Assembly (NCBI RefSeq): GCF_052088025.1
Contig: NZ_JBQCYD010000012.1
Location: forward strand, 1 to 60,239
Reading direction: 5' to 3'
DNA: 60,239 nucleotides
From: Anaeromonas sp052088025
GTDB taxonomy: Bacteria > Bacillota > Clostridia > Tissierellales > SIT17
Within the stretch, counting starts at the first letter, position 1. The number at the start of each line of letters is the position of its first letter. The notes beneath the pieces were generated by a model. That model did not search any database and was not told the DNA's origin. It saw only the letters and a program-made list of their open reading frames with translations. A program made the translations under genes and the position numbers. Below, piece by piece: positions 8,781 through 17,676 of this stretch.

Positions 8781-9990
8781 ATCTTGCATTTAATGTTCTT
8801 TTTAAAAAGTCATATATAACTTCTGCTGTTTTTACTACTGTATCTATTAATACATACTCATCACTAGCATGATAGTTTTCACCATGAGGCCCAAATACAA
8901 ATGTAGGTACCCCTACTCTTGTTCCTATATAGTTGAAATCTCCTATACTAGAAAAATATGCTGTAGTAGCTTCATCTCCAGTTACATTTTTTATGCTTTC
9001 TTGAATTAAAGAAGTATATTCATTGTCTTCATCTACTGTATAAGGTAAAAATCCATCACTATCTTTGCTAGGTGATTTTCTGAAATTCACTTCTACTTGA
9101 CTTTTTATATTTGCTTTCTTTACTGCCCTATTAACTTCATCTATTATATATTCCTTATCTTCTCCTCGAACTATATGCCTAAATGCTGTAAACTGCGCCT
9201 TGTCTGCTACACTACAAGCAGCTCCACCACCATTTATTTCTACAAGTGCAAAAGAACCTTGCCCTAATTTATCATCTTTTAATCCTTGCATCTGCTCTAG
9301 TTCAACTATTACCTTTGCCGCATCGCTTATTGCATTTATTCCAAGTTCTGGTGCTGCTGCATGGGATGATTTCCCTTTGAAGTTGACACTGTAGTTATAT
9401 CCACCTCTTGCGCCTAAACAAAGACATGGAAAATCACATCCAGAAAAACCGCTGCTAGGTTCTGGTACTATTGCTACATCTACATCCTTTGTAAGGTCAT
9501 CCTCTATCAAAGCATCTGTACCAAGTCCAAAAGGTCCTTCTTCATCTGATACTAATGAGTAAAGTATTTGACCATCAAATTCTTTTATTGTGTTTTTAAA
9601 AGCTTCTAGAGCAAGTATTATAGCTGCTACTCCTGATTTCATATCAAGAGCACCTAATCCATATAAACGATTTCCTTCTCTTCTTGCTTTTAATGGATCA
9701 TAGGTCCAACCTTCACATATTTCTACTGTATCTAAATGACCATTTAATAATATCTTTGGTCCATCTTTTTTTCCCTTTAAAGTCCCTATTACATTTTTGC
9801 CTTTATACTTTGTTATCTTTTGATCTTCATATTCATGCATTTCTACTGGTATATCCTTTTCTTTCATCAAATTATATGCATAATCCATTATTTTGTCTTC
9901 TCTGAAATAAGGGCTTTCTATTTCTATAAGTGAAGATAGTAATTCTACTGTTCTTTCCTCATTTATATATTCCCTATAATTGTCCGTCAT
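8779..9990 (-). CDS. M20 family metallopeptidase (ArgE/DapE-like)
   Basis: 403-residue zinc-dependent amidohydrolase or peptidase. Metal and catalytic motifs: NGHLDTV (about residue 90), GALDMKSG (about 117), SDEEGP (about 152), VPEPS and the C-terminal GPHGENYHASDEY. The dimerization domain lies in the middle. Relatives remove acyl groups from amino acids or cut small peptides; the exact substrate cannot be read here. It starts 13 bases after the stop of the NhaC-type antiporter gene, so both are one operon. This pairing suggests uptake and hydrolysis of a small amino-acid derivative, or Na+ cycling linked to it (inference). Confidence 0.85.
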   Translation of the reverse strand: MTDNYREYINEERTVELLSSLIEIESPYFREDKIMDYAYNLMKEKDIPVEMHEYEDQKITKYKGKNVIGTLKGKKDGPKILLNGHLDTVEICEGWTYDPLKARREGNRLYGLGALDMKSGVAAIILALEAFKNTIKEFDGQILYSLVSDEEGPFGLGTDALIEDDLTKDVDVAIVPEPSSGFSGCDFPCLCLGARGGYNYSVNFKGKSSHAAAPELGINAISDAAKVIVELEQMQGLKDDKLGQGSFALVEINGGGAACSVADKAQFTAFRHIVRGEDKEYIIDEVNRAVKKANIKSQVEVNFRKSPSKDSDGFLPYTVDEDNEYTSLIQESIKNVTGDEATTAYFSSIGDFNYIGTRVGVPTFVFGPHGENYHASDEYVLIDTVVKTAEVIYDFLKRTLNAR

Positions 9991-10003
9991 TTTTATCCCC
10001 CTA

Positions 10004-11455
10004 TTATACTGATTTTTCTACTCTTTCTTCATCATGATATGTGTTTATTGAATCTATATCTCCTTCTTTAAATATGAACTTACCTATAAAGGCATAAAAT
10101 ATTGCTATAGCTGGTGTTAAGAACGATAAGAATACATAGGGGAAATAATCCATTGTAGGAACTCCAAGTGTCCCTGCAAAAAATACCCCACATAAGCCCC
10201 ATGGTACTAGAGGTGATGTTACTGTTGCTGAATCTTCTGATGTTCTTGAGTTTACTTGTGGTAATATACGCAATTTTTTATATGCAGGTACTAGCATACG
10301 AGATGGTATTATTATAGCTATATATTGACTTGCAGAAAATAAATTTACTGCAATTGATGATAATACATGTGTTGTAATAAGTCCTTTTGCACTACTTACT
10401 AATACTGATATCTTTTCAAGTAATACTTCAAGTATTTTAGTTTTTTCAAGTATTCCCCCATAGCTAAGTCCTATAAATCCTAGAGATATTGTCCACATCA
10501 TACTTTGAAGACCACCACGACTAAGTAGTGCATCTACTGCCTCTACTCCAGTTTCTGATACAAATCCATCATTCATATAAGCAAGCATTTCTCCAAGTCC
10601 ATATCCTTGGAATATCATTGCAAATGCTAAACCTAAGAGAGATGCTATTACCATTACTGCAAGTCCCGAAAATTTCTTAACTGCAAGTATAACTATTACT
10701 ACTGCTGGAATTAATGTTACTGGTGAAATATAATAATTTGAACTAAGTCCATTTAATATTCCATCAATTTGTGCTGTGTCTATTGTTCCACTAGAAAATC
10801 TCATTCCTATTACCCCATATATTACAAGAGATATTAAAAAAGCAGGTCCTGTTGTATAAACCATTGATTTTATGTGGTCGAAAAGGTTTGCCTCAGCTAC
10901 ACCAGCTGCTAGATTTGTAGAATCTGATAAGGGTGACATTTTATCTCCAAATATTGCTCCTGTTATAACTGCTCCTGCTGTTATTGGTGCTGGTATTCCA
11001 AGTCCATATCCTATTCCCATAAATGCTACGCCAAATGTAGCTCCTGTTGTATATGAACTACCTGTAGATACTGATGATACTGCACATACAAATGCTACTG
11101 TGATTAAGAATATCTTTGGTGATAATATTTTTAATCCGTAAAATATGAGTGTAGGTATTGTTCCTGCTGGTATCCATGATGCTATAAGTACTCCTACAAG
11201 CATAAGTATAAGCATTGGAAGCATTGCTATCTTACAACCATAAAGTATACCTTCTTGTACATCATCCCAGGAAAAACCTGATATAAGTGCTATAATTGAT
11301 GCAAATGTTGCGGCTATTATAAGTGTAATATGAGTTACGTAATCTTGCTTTAATATGAAAATTTGTGCTGCCATTGCAATAGCTAAAAATATTATAACTG
11401 ATAATGCTGCAATAAAACTGGGTCTTTTTTCGCTTGTGTCTTTTAAATTGCTCAT
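10004..11455 (-). CDS. nhaC: NhaC-family Na+/H+ (or substrate/Na+) antiporter
   Basis: 483-residue membrane protein with about 12 segments. It carries NhaC hallmarks: SSVSTGSSYTTGATFGVA, GAIFGDKMSPLSDSTNLAAG and the late NSRTSEDSATVTSPLVPWG. Members exchange Na+ for H+ or for organic anions such as malate and lactate; which applies here is open. Cotranscribed with the downstream M20 peptidase gene. No terminator separates the two. The NhaC, the Mrp-type antiporter and the Na+-type ATP synthase in this window together indicate active Na+ handling. Confidence 0.85.
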   Translation of the reverse strand: MSNLKDTSEKRPSFIAALSVIIFLAIAMAAQIFILKQDYVTHITLIIAATFASIIALISGFSWDDVQEGILYGCKIAMLPMLILMLVGVLIASWIPAGTIPTLIFYGLKILSPKIFLITVAFVCAVSSVSTGSSYTTGATFGVAFMGIGYGLGIPAPITAGAVITGAIFGDKMSPLSDSTNLAAGVAEANLFDHIKSMVYTTGPAFLISLVIYGVIGMRFSSGTIDTAQIDGILNGLSSNYYISPVTLIPAVVIVILAVKKFSGLAVMVIASLLGLAFAMIFQGYGLGEMLAYMNDGFVSETGVEAVDALLSRGGLQSMMWTISLGFIGLSYGGILEKTKILEVLLEKISVLVSSAKGLITTHVLSSIAVNLFSASQYIAIIIPSRMLVPAYKKLRILPQVNSRTSEDSATVTSPLVPWGLCGVFFAGTLGVPTMDYFPYVFLSFLTPAIAIFYAFIGKFIFKEGDIDSINTYHDEERVEKSV

Positions 11456-11586
11456 TAAATTACCACTCCTTATTTGTATTTGTTTCTATCTTAACATAGG
11501 CTTGTGGTATAGAGCGTTTTAATTTATGTTTATTTTTGATTTTTCTGAAATTTCTTTTATTTAATTCATTTCTAAGTGTGCATACT

Positions 11587-11622
11587 AAAAGACCTCTTGA
11601 AATTAATTTCAAGAGGTCTTTT
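11587..11622 (-). terminator. Intrinsic terminator after the lipoprotein gene
   Basis: A 36-base perfect palindrome (AAAAGACCTCTTGAAATT and its complement), directly downstream of the minus-strand lipoprotein gene. Confidence 0.85.
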
Positions 11623-11630
11623 GTCATTAT

Positions 11631-13172
11631 TTATATGGTCCACTCACTATGAACTATGCCTAAAAGATACCAGGTATCTTCTACTTGTTCAAATACCAAT
11701 CTAAGACTTTGCCAGTCCATACCCTTATATTCAGGGTTAGAGCCTTCAAAATGATATTCTATAAATTTGCCATTTGGATATGCTTCTTTTATATTGTTTA
11801 TGGTATTTCCTTCACCTATGCTGATGTTGTTACCTATTATATGTGGGTTTATAAAATCCTTGCTATATACAAATTCATCATAATAGTCTTTGAATTTAAG
11901 TTTTATAGGACTTCCTTTTCCATCATAACTTCCCCATTCATATTTTTTATCATCTTCTAATAAATTTGCTACTTGATCTTTTGTAAAATTTTGATCCTTT
12001 TTAGTGTCTATATATGCATATGGAGTGAATGTAAGTCCTTTTTCAGGATGAACATATTGTGCTAGTTGATCCATATCTTTTTCCTTTAAGAGCTTTAGTG
12101 CCTTCATTGATTTTACTATTAGATTGTCTCCTAATATTTGATTATTTGAATCATTCTTATCTCTTCTTTCAAATATTCTATCAGATATGATCCATTTATT
12201 ATCTTGGTATGTGAGCCTTACTCTAAACCTATATTTTCCTTTTAATGCATTTTGATTTTCTTGTATTAATTCATAGTTTTTATCATCTGTTTTTTCTAAT
12301 TTATATGATTTATCTTTATATATTCTTACTGGTGCATCTGTTGGTATTACATATAATTCATCTTCTTTTTCCTTATAATAAGTGTTTACATAAGCTTCTG
12401 CTATATCTTTTTTTGTGATTCCAGCAAGATGATCTATAAGTTCATTTTTATTATTATAATTTTTAACTTTTTCATCATCATTTCTATCTACAAAAAGTCT
12501 ATTCATGAACTCATCTTCTATTTCTATTGCTTTTTTCTTTGTGAGCTCTTCTTTATCATCATTGTTACTATTATCATTTCCACTATTTATTACATTGAAT
12601 GAATTGACCATTTTCTCTATGATTTCTTTGTTTTCATTATAATATTCTACTGGACTAACAGATATGAAGTGATATTCTTTTTTGTCCTTTATATATACCA
12701 TTTCATAATGATAATTTTCATCCATTTTACCTTCTATTATGGTAGCTTCTAATCCACTTTTCAGAGTAACTTCCCTTTTTTCTAATTCTTCTGCTTCTGC
12801 TGCCTTATAAGGTTTAGATACATCTTCAAGGTAATTTACACCATGTGCTATTATATCCTTTTCATCATCATTTGGAAAAAAGGCTATTCCATCACCATTG
12901 TCTGATTCTCTATATTCCCAGCCTTTTGGATATTTTATAGAAAATTTAAATCTAACATTTGTATATTTATCCCAATTAGATTCTTCTTCAGCTTTATCAT
13001 CATTGTCTTTCTTATTTTCATCACCATTTTTTTTATCATCATTTGGCATTTCTTCTTCATTGTTATTACTATTATTATCTTCAGGTGATTCTGCACTATC
13101 ATCACTGCATGAAACTATGAAGATAGATATAAATAAAATTAATATTATTGATATAATTTTTTTGCTTCTCAT
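11631..13172 (-). CDS. Lipoprotein of unknown function (PsbP-like N-terminal part)
   Basis: 513-residue protein with a lipoprotein signal (FIVSC, Cys at residue 22), then an acidic, Asn/Asp/Lys-rich tether (about 23-68). Next comes a region resembling PsbP/MOG1-type lipoprotein domains (FKFSIKYPKGWEYRESDNGDGIAFFP, then GLEATIIEGKMDENYHYEMVYI). A second Asn/Asp linker (about 195-210) leads to a C-terminal half with no recognised fold (about 215-513). It is probably anchored on the outer face of the membrane. The gene stands alone, with a terminator behind it and the T-box operon diverging upstream. I do not recognise a specific function. Confidence 0.6.
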   Translation of the reverse strand: MRSKKIISIILILFISIFIVSCSDDSAESPEDNNSNNNEEEMPNDDKKNGDENKKDNDDKAEEESNWDKYTNVRFKFSIKYPKGWEYRESDNGDGIAFFPNDDEKDIIAHGVNYLEDVSKPYKAAEAEELEKREVTLKSGLEATIIEGKMDENYHYEMVYIKDKKEYHFISVSPVEYYNENKEIIEKMVNSFNVINSGNDNSNNDDKEELTKKKAIEIEDEFMNRLFVDRNDDEKVKNYNNKNELIDHLAGITKKDIAEAYVNTYYKEKEDELYVIPTDAPVRIYKDKSYKLEKTDDKNYELIQENQNALKGKYRFRVRLTYQDNKWIISDRIFERRDKNDSNNQILGDNLIVKSMKALKLLKEKDMDQLAQYVHPEKGLTFTPYAYIDTKKDQNFTKDQVANLLEDDKKYEWGSYDGKGSPIKLKFKDYYDEFVYSKDFINPHIIGNNISIGEGNTINNIKEAYPNGKFIEYHFEGSNPEYKGMDWQSLRLVFEQVEDTWYLLGIVHSEWTI

Positions 13173-13220
13173 AAAAATTCCTCCTTACTTATTTCATACC
13201 CCAAAGAAGTAAAATTAAAA

Positions 13221-13253
13221 AAGGATCATTCGCGGGGCTCAGGATGACAAAGT
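13221..13253. repeat. Degenerate dispersed repeat with GGCTCAGGATGACA
   Basis: The segment beginning AAGGATCATTCGCGGGG and ending CTCAGGATGACA looks like a worn copy of a short GC-rich repeat common in intergenic regions of many bacteria, whose full form is a palindrome around GCGNAGCGAAGGATC. It is GC-rich compared with its surroundings. The match is from memory and needs a genome-wide search. Confidence 0.4.
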
Positions 13254-13422
13254 ATTGTAATGTTTTTTTGAAGATTAAAGTGATGCAATTAAGATGTCTT
13301 CTAAAAGATTACAATGACTTTTTATGGTGCTAGTATAGTCTATATTCTAGGAATATAAATAAAGCATTCACATATAATAGATAAATGAATATTATAAAAA
13401 ATAAAAATATTTGAAAAAAGGC

Positions 13423-13451
13423 TTGACAAATATAATTTTAAAGCTTAGTAT
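13423..13451 (+). promoter_or_regulatory. Promoter of the T-box ABC transporter operon
   Basis: Perfect -35 TTGACA (13423-13428), 17-base spacer, -10 TAGTAT (13446-13451). Transcription would start near 13458, just before stem I of the T-box. Confidence 0.75.
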
Positions 13452-13461
13452 TGTATTTAAT

Positions 13462-13743
13462 ATATAAATGCATTGATGGAGAGAAAGATATCTAAATTTA
13501 ATTACAGAGAATTAGTGATGGTGAGAGCTAATGTTGAATTGATATGTAATATACACTCCTAAGCAGATTTGCTAAATGATTAATTTCTAGTAGGCAAATA
13601 CGAGGGCCCAACGTTACATGGGATAGGACTGTTAGGTCTGAAGAGATGATTATTGTCATAATGAGGGTGGTACCGCGGAAATTAAATCTTTCGTCCCTAT
13701 AAATAAGTTTAATGCTTATTTGTAGAGACGAGAGATTTTTTTA
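13462..13743 (+). promoter_or_regulatory. T-box leader, tRNA-sensing (specifier probably TAC, Tyr)
   Basis: The conserved T-box element AGGGTGGTACCGCG lies at 13664-13677. Stem I begins near 13466, with the distal-loop elements CAGAGAATTAGTG and GGTGAGAGC around 13504-13530. A terminator hairpin spans about 13684-13743 and ends in a T-run. On the 3' side of stem I, CTCC (13556-13559) pairs with GGAG (13478-13481). By comparison with the glyQ T-box layout (specifier, A, helix), the codon directly before A-CTCC is TAC at 13552-13554, which means tRNA-Tyr. A shifted register would read ATA (Ile). No TGG is present, so Trp is unlikely. Uncharged tRNA would antiterminate and switch on the transporter. 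Confidence 0.92.
13684..13743 (+). terminator. T-box-controlled terminator
   Basis: Long imperfect stem (AAATCTTTCGTC with GACGAGAGATTT, plus an inner AAATAAG/CTTATTT helix) followed by a run of T. Its 5' arm overlaps the antiterminator region. Confidence 0.85.
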
Positions 13744-13758
13744 TTGCGTTAAATACAT

Positions 13759-13785
13759 GGGACACCAGAACCGTCCCCATGTCCC
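13759..13785. repeat. Dispersed GAACCGTCCC palindromic repeat, copy 2
   Basis: Starts GGGACACCAG, contains GAACCGTCCCC, ends CATGTCCC. Same element and orientation as 5427-5453. It lies in the transcribed leader between the T-box terminator and the ribosome binding site of the first ABC gene, so it can fold in the mRNA. Confidence 0.7.
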
Positions 13786-13806
13786 AAAATTAAAGGAGGA
13801 GTTAAA

Positions 13807-14796
13807 ATGAAAAAGAAATTGTTTAGTTTATTAGCCCTAGTTCTTCTAGGAAGTTTAATTTTTAGTGGCTGTGATGTGAAAAATGAAGCTGAAAGCAAGG
13901 GTGGATCTGAAGCTCAATATACTATTGGCATAAGTCAATTAGTAGAACATCCTGCTCTTGATGATGCAAGAGCTGGCTTTATTGATGGACTCAAAGAACT
14001 TGGTGTAGAAGTAGAAATAGATTATCAAAATGCTGCAGGTGAGATACCAAATACAGTGAGTATTGCAGAAAAGTTTAAGAAAGATGAAGTGGATTTGATT
14101 TATACTATAGCTACCCCTGCTGCCCAATCTGCAAGGCAAGTGACAAGCGATATTCCAATATTATTTTCTGCTGTTACTGATCCTGTGGAAGCTGAAATAG
14201 TTGATGATTGGGATCAAGTAGGCGCAAATGTGACTGGAACTAGTGATAAGGCTCCTATTAAGTCCCAACTTAAAATGTTTAAGGAAATTGATCCTAGTAT
14301 AAAGACTATTGGTATACTTTATAACACTAGTGAAGCTAATTCAGAGGTACAAATAAAAGAAGTAAAGAAATTAGCTCCAAATGAGGATTTAGAAGTAATA
14401 GCTGTTGGTGTATCTAATGTAAATGAAATACCTCAAGCTATTGATTCACTACTTAAAAAGGTTGATGCAGTTTATACCCCAAGTGATAATCTCATTGCAT
14501 CATCTATTGAATTGATAGCTAGCAAATTAATAGATAAAACAATAATTTCAGTATCAGCAGAATCTGCCCATGTAGAAAGTGGTACTTTAATCACAAATGG
14601 TCTAAGCTACTATGAACTAGGAAAACAAACAGCAGCTATGGCAAAGGAAATTCTAGTAGATAAGAAATCACCATCAGATATTCCTGTAGGTGTAGCAGAA
14701 AATATAGTAACTACTATTAATGTAAATACTTTAGAAAAGTTAGGATTAGATAAGGGCCTAGAAATATTTAAAGATGTTAACAAAGTAGGAAAATAA
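13807..14796 (+). CDS. ABC transporter substrate-binding lipoprotein (TrpX/COG2984-like)
   Basis: 329-residue periplasmic-binding-protein-like lipoprotein (signal with SLIFSGC, Cys at 22). The type 1 binding fold is seen in YTIGISQLVEHPALDDARAGFIDGL, DLIYTIATPAAQSARQ, PILFSAVTDPVEAEIV and VDAVYTPSDNLIASS. This is the COG2984 family, predicted in other Firmicutes to bind tryptophan (TrpX) when preceded by a Trp T-box. Here the T-box specifier reads best as Tyr, so tyrosine or another aromatic amino acid is the likely ligand (inference). GGAGG precedes the ATG by 7 bases. First gene of a three-gene operon. Confidence 0.88.
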   Translation: MKKKLFSLLALVLLGSLIFSGCDVKNEAESKGGSEAQYTIGISQLVEHPALDDARAGFIDGLKELGVEVEIDYQNAAGEIPNTVSIAEKFKKDEVDLIYTIATPAAQSARQVTSDIPILFSAVTDPVEAEIVDDWDQVGANVTGTSDKAPIKSQLKMFKEIDPSIKTIGILYNTSEANSEVQIKEVKKLAPNEDLEVIAVGVSNVNEIPQAIDSLLKKVDAVYTPSDNLIASSIELIASKLIDKTIISVSAESAHVESGTLITNGLSYYELGKQTAAMAKEILVDKKSPSDIPVGVAENIVTTINVNTLEKLGLDKGLEIFKDVNKVGK

Positions 14797-14823
14797 ATAA
14801 GTTGAATTTTAGGAGGATTTATT

Positions 14824-15723
14824 ATGAATTCATTAATTATTACATCCATAGAACAGGGACTTATATTTTCAGTCCTTGCTATGGGAGTTTTTATAACATA
14901 TAAGATATTGGACATTCCAGATTTATCTGTAGAGGGTACATTTCCCCTTGGTGCATTTGTTTTTGCAAGATTTATTATACTGGGAGTAAATCCTATACTG
15001 AGTACACTTTTAGCCTTTGGTGCGGGATTACTTGGTGGACTTTTAACTGCAATACTCTTTACTAAATTAAAGATAAAACCATTATTATCAGGAATACTTA
15101 CTATGACTATACTATATTCTGTAAACCTTAGGATTAATGGAAAGGCAAATATACCACTTTTTTCTTATGATTCTATATTTGATTTGGGATCAAGTATGAT
15201 TATTCTTATAGGTATTGTAATTTTAATTAAAATTATTTTAGATGTATTCTTAAAGACGGAAATAGGTTATCTTTTAATAGCTACAGGAGATAATGAATCA
15301 TTAGTAAAATCCCTTGGACAAAATAGTAATAAATATAAGATAATGGGACTTATGCTTGCAAACGGACTTGTAGCAATGAGTGGTGCTATGATGGCACAGA
15401 TGCAAGGTTTCGTAGATATTACAATGGGTAGCTCTATTATTGTTGTAGCTCTAGCTTCCATTATAATTGGTGATACTATTAGAAAGAGTTCAGAAAAAAT
15501 GAAAAATACCTCAAGGGCAATACTTGGTGCTATAAGCTATAAGATAATTGGAGGAATTGCTATTGATCTAGGACTCGCACCTAGTGATCTAAGGGCAATA
15601 AGTGCAATAATTGTGATAATTTTCTTATCATACAATAACTTTATTCCAAGTTTGAATTTATCTAAAAGAGAAAGAGGAGTTGCTCAAAATGCTAAAAATA
15701 GAAAATCTATCAAAGAGTTTTAA
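14824..15723 (+). CDS. ABC transporter permease (TrpY/COG4120-like)
   Basis: 299-residue membrane protein with about eight to nine segments. It belongs to the permease family paired with COG2984 binding proteins, shown by TYKILDIPDLSVEGTFPLGA near the N-terminus and MMAQMQGFVDITMGSS in the centre. It carries the amino acid across the membrane, powered by the ATPase encoded next. It begins 27 bases after the binding-protein gene with an AGGAGG site. Its last 35 bases overlap the ATPase gene. Confidence 0.88.
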   Translation: MNSLIITSIEQGLIFSVLAMGVFITYKILDIPDLSVEGTFPLGAFVFARFIILGVNPILSTLLAFGAGLLGGLLTAILFTKLKIKPLLSGILTMTILYSVNLRINGKANIPLFSYDSIFDLGSSMIILIGIVILIKIILDVFLKTEIGYLLIATGDNESLVKSLGQNSNKYKIMGLMLANGLVAMSGAMMAQMQGFVDITMGSSIIVVALASIIIGDTIRKSSEKMKNTSRAILGAISYKIIGGIAIDLGLAPSDLRAISAIIVIIFLSYNNFIPSLNLSKRERGVAQNAKNRKSIKEF

Positions 15724-16462
15724 TAAAAATACTGAAAATGAAATAAATATTTTTGAAAATTTAAATTTAAATATAGAAAAAAATAAATGCACATCTATTA
15801 TTGGTTCAAATGGTTGTGGCAAATCCACTCTCTTAAATATGATAGGTGGAAGTATTGATATAGATGGTGGAAATATAGTACTAAATGATAATGATATTTC
15901 TAAATTAAAGGAAGAAAAAAGAGCTATTCATATAGGAAGAGTATATCAAAATCCATCTATGGGAGTTTCCCCTTCCCTTAGCATACTTGAAAATCTGAGC
16001 CTTGCTGATAAAAAGGGCGAAAGATTTTCACTTAAGAGATTGTTAAAGCGAAATAAGGAAGACAGATATATAGAGCTTTTAAAAGATTTGGATTTAGACC
16101 TTGAAAATAAATTAAATACAAAGGTAAAGTATTTGTCAGGTGGTCAGAGACAGTCACTATCTCTTGTAATGGCAGCTATGAAATTCCCTGATTTGTTATT
16201 ATTAGATGAACATACTGCAGCACTTGATCCTAAAACATCAAATGTGATAATGAAAAAAACCCGTGAACTTCTGAAAAAATATTCTATAACAACCATTATG
16301 ATTTCTCACAATATGAGAGATGCTATAGATTATTCAGATAGGATAATAATGCTTGATAAGGGTAAAGTTGTTTTAGATAGGGATAGTAGAGATATCACTG
16401 AGGCTGAACTTCTAAATATTTACAGGGAAAAGATATCACATACCAATAAGCTTTACAACTAA
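15689..16462 (+). CDS. ABC transporter ATP-binding protein (TrpZ/COG1101-like)
   Basis: 257-residue ATPase: Walker A IGSNGCGKST (about residues 36-45), Q-loop YQNPSMG, signature LSGGQRQSL, Walker B LLLLDEHTAALDP with the family-typical DEHTAALDP, and the switch His in MISHNM. It overlaps the permease gene by 35 bases. A TTG at 15680 would add three residues but abuts the AGAGGAG site; the ATG at 15689 has nine-base spacing and is preferred. Its 3' end overlaps the convergent AEC transporter gene by 27 bases, and no terminator lies between them. Confidence 0.9.
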   Translation: MLKIENLSKSFNKNTENEINIFENLNLNIEKNKCTSIIGSNGCGKSTLLNMIGGSIDIDGGNIVLNDNDISKLKEEKRAIHIGRVYQNPSMGVSPSLSILENLSLADKKGERFSLKRLLKRNKEDRYIELLKDLDLDLENKLNTKVKYLSGGQRQSLSLVMAAMKFPDLLLLDEHTAALDPKTSNVIMKKTRELLKKYSITTIMISHNMRDAIDYSDRIIMLDKGKVVLDRDSRDITEAELLNIYREKISHTNKLYN

Positions 16463-17368
16463 TGATATAAATATAGGTATTGTAGCAATACTAAATAGGG
16501 TGGATAAAAATACTGATTCACTAGCTAATTTGTAATTTGAATCACTTCTTCTTGCAAATATAGCTGCATTTGCTGCTACTGGCATTGCCATAAGTATTGC
16601 TATGACTCCTGCTACCATTTTGGGAATTGGTAAAAGTGATAATATAAATAATATTGGTATGGGAATTATTATTAGTCTTATCAATACTACTGCTATAAGT
16701 TTTTTGTTTTTTATAACATTTCCTACGCTTGAATCACCTAGCATTGTTCCTATTACTATCATTGCAAGTGGAGTTGTAGCCTTTCCCAAACTATCCAAAG
16801 CATCAAATAATGGTCTTGGCAGTGTGATTGAAAACAAAAACAATACAAGTCCTATTGCTATTGAAATAGTACCTGGATTTATTAGCATTTTAAAGTTAAT
16901 CCTTGTATTACTTTTTGGATTTGTAAGGATTACACCAAGGGTCCACAAGAGCATATTAAATAAAAGATTAAAAATAACAGCATAAAAAAGCCCTTTTTCT
17001 CCATATATTAATAAAGATACAGGATAGCCCATAAATGCTGTGTTTGGAAATATCATAGAAAATAAATATATACCTCTATCTGGTTCTTTAATATGTTTTA
17101 ATTTTACAAATAAAAGTCCTATTAGTATTGCAAATAAATAAGCAAAGGGCCCTATGATCAATATTAGCAGTCCATTGTTTAAAAGTTCTTTTGAAAAATC
17201 ATAATTAAGAGAAGTAACAAGAAGTGCTGGTAAGGTTGCATATATTATAAAGTTAGACAATCCTTTTATGAAGTCTTCTTCAAATATATTTGTTTTTTTC
17301 AGTATTAAACCTATTGTTATAAGTATGAATAATACTAATACTTGTGATAATACAGTTGATAAATCCAT
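16436..17368 (-). CDS. AEC (auxin efflux carrier) family transporter
   Basis: 310-residue membrane protein with ten predicted segments in two inverted halves, matching the AEC family (FIIYATLPALLVTSLNYD, MIFPNTAFMGYPVSLLIYGEKG, and the second-half TTPLAMIVIGTMLG and MPVAANAAIFARR). Bacterial members transport organic acids such as malate or malonate; the substrate is unknown here. It is the last gene of the spoIIID-mbl-flgF-flgG-flgJ minus-strand series (6 bases after flgJ). Its 3' end overlaps the convergent ABC ATPase gene. Confidence 0.8.
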   Translation of the reverse strand: MDLSTVLSQVLVLFILITIGLILKKTNIFEEDFIKGLSNFIIYATLPALLVTSLNYDFSKELLNNGLLILIIGPFAYLFAILIGLLFVKLKHIKEPDRGIYLFSMIFPNTAFMGYPVSLLIYGEKGLFYAVIFNLLFNMLLWTLGVILTNPKSNTRINFKMLINPGTISIAIGLVLFLFSITLPRPLFDALDSLGKATTPLAMIVIGTMLGDSSVGNVIKNKKLIAVVLIRLIIIPIPILFILSLLPIPKMVAGVIAILMAMPVAANAAIFARRSDSNYKLASESVFLSTLFSIATIPIFISLVVKLIGM

Positions 17369-17373
17369 ATTAT

Positions 17374-17667
17374 TTATATTCTATCTTTCATCTGTTTATA
17401 TATCATATTAGCTATACCCATACTATTTTCCCCATCTGATACTTCATTTGCAAGTTCTTCATAAAACATATCTGTAAATATTTCTCTTCCCTTGCTTTTT
17501 TCACTTGCTTCTATGACTGTTTTATTCATTTCTTTAAACATTATATTTGTAAATATTGCTTCAAAATCTTTGCATGCTTCTAGTAATTTTTCTTGGTCTT
17601 TTGTTTTTTCAGTTGCTGTTTTTTGAACTAAATTATTCATATTTATATTTGTATTATTTATATTCAT
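17374..17667 (-). CDS. flgJ: FlgJ-like flagellar rod-binding protein
   Basis: 97-residue protein that consists only of the rod-binding domain: KLLEACKDFEAIFTNIMFKEMNKTV, then FTDMFYEELANEVSDGENSMGIANMIYKQM. The muramidase domain found in enterobacterial FlgJ is absent, as is usual in Firmicutes. It would cap or scaffold the growing flagellar rod at the outer membrane face. It lies 9 bases after the FlgG-like gene. If that gene is really defective, rod assembly in this strain is in doubt. Confidence 0.8.
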   Translation of the reverse strand: MNINNTNINMNNLVQKTATEKTKDQEKLLEACKDFEAIFTNIMFKEMNKTVIEASEKSKGREIFTDMFYEELANEVSDGENSMGIANMIYKQMKDRI

Positions 17668-17676
17668 TTATATCAC

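Noticed and set aside
13500..13560. Trp specifier in the T-box
   Set aside because: No TGG codon in the 3' side of stem I; the canonical position reads TAC.
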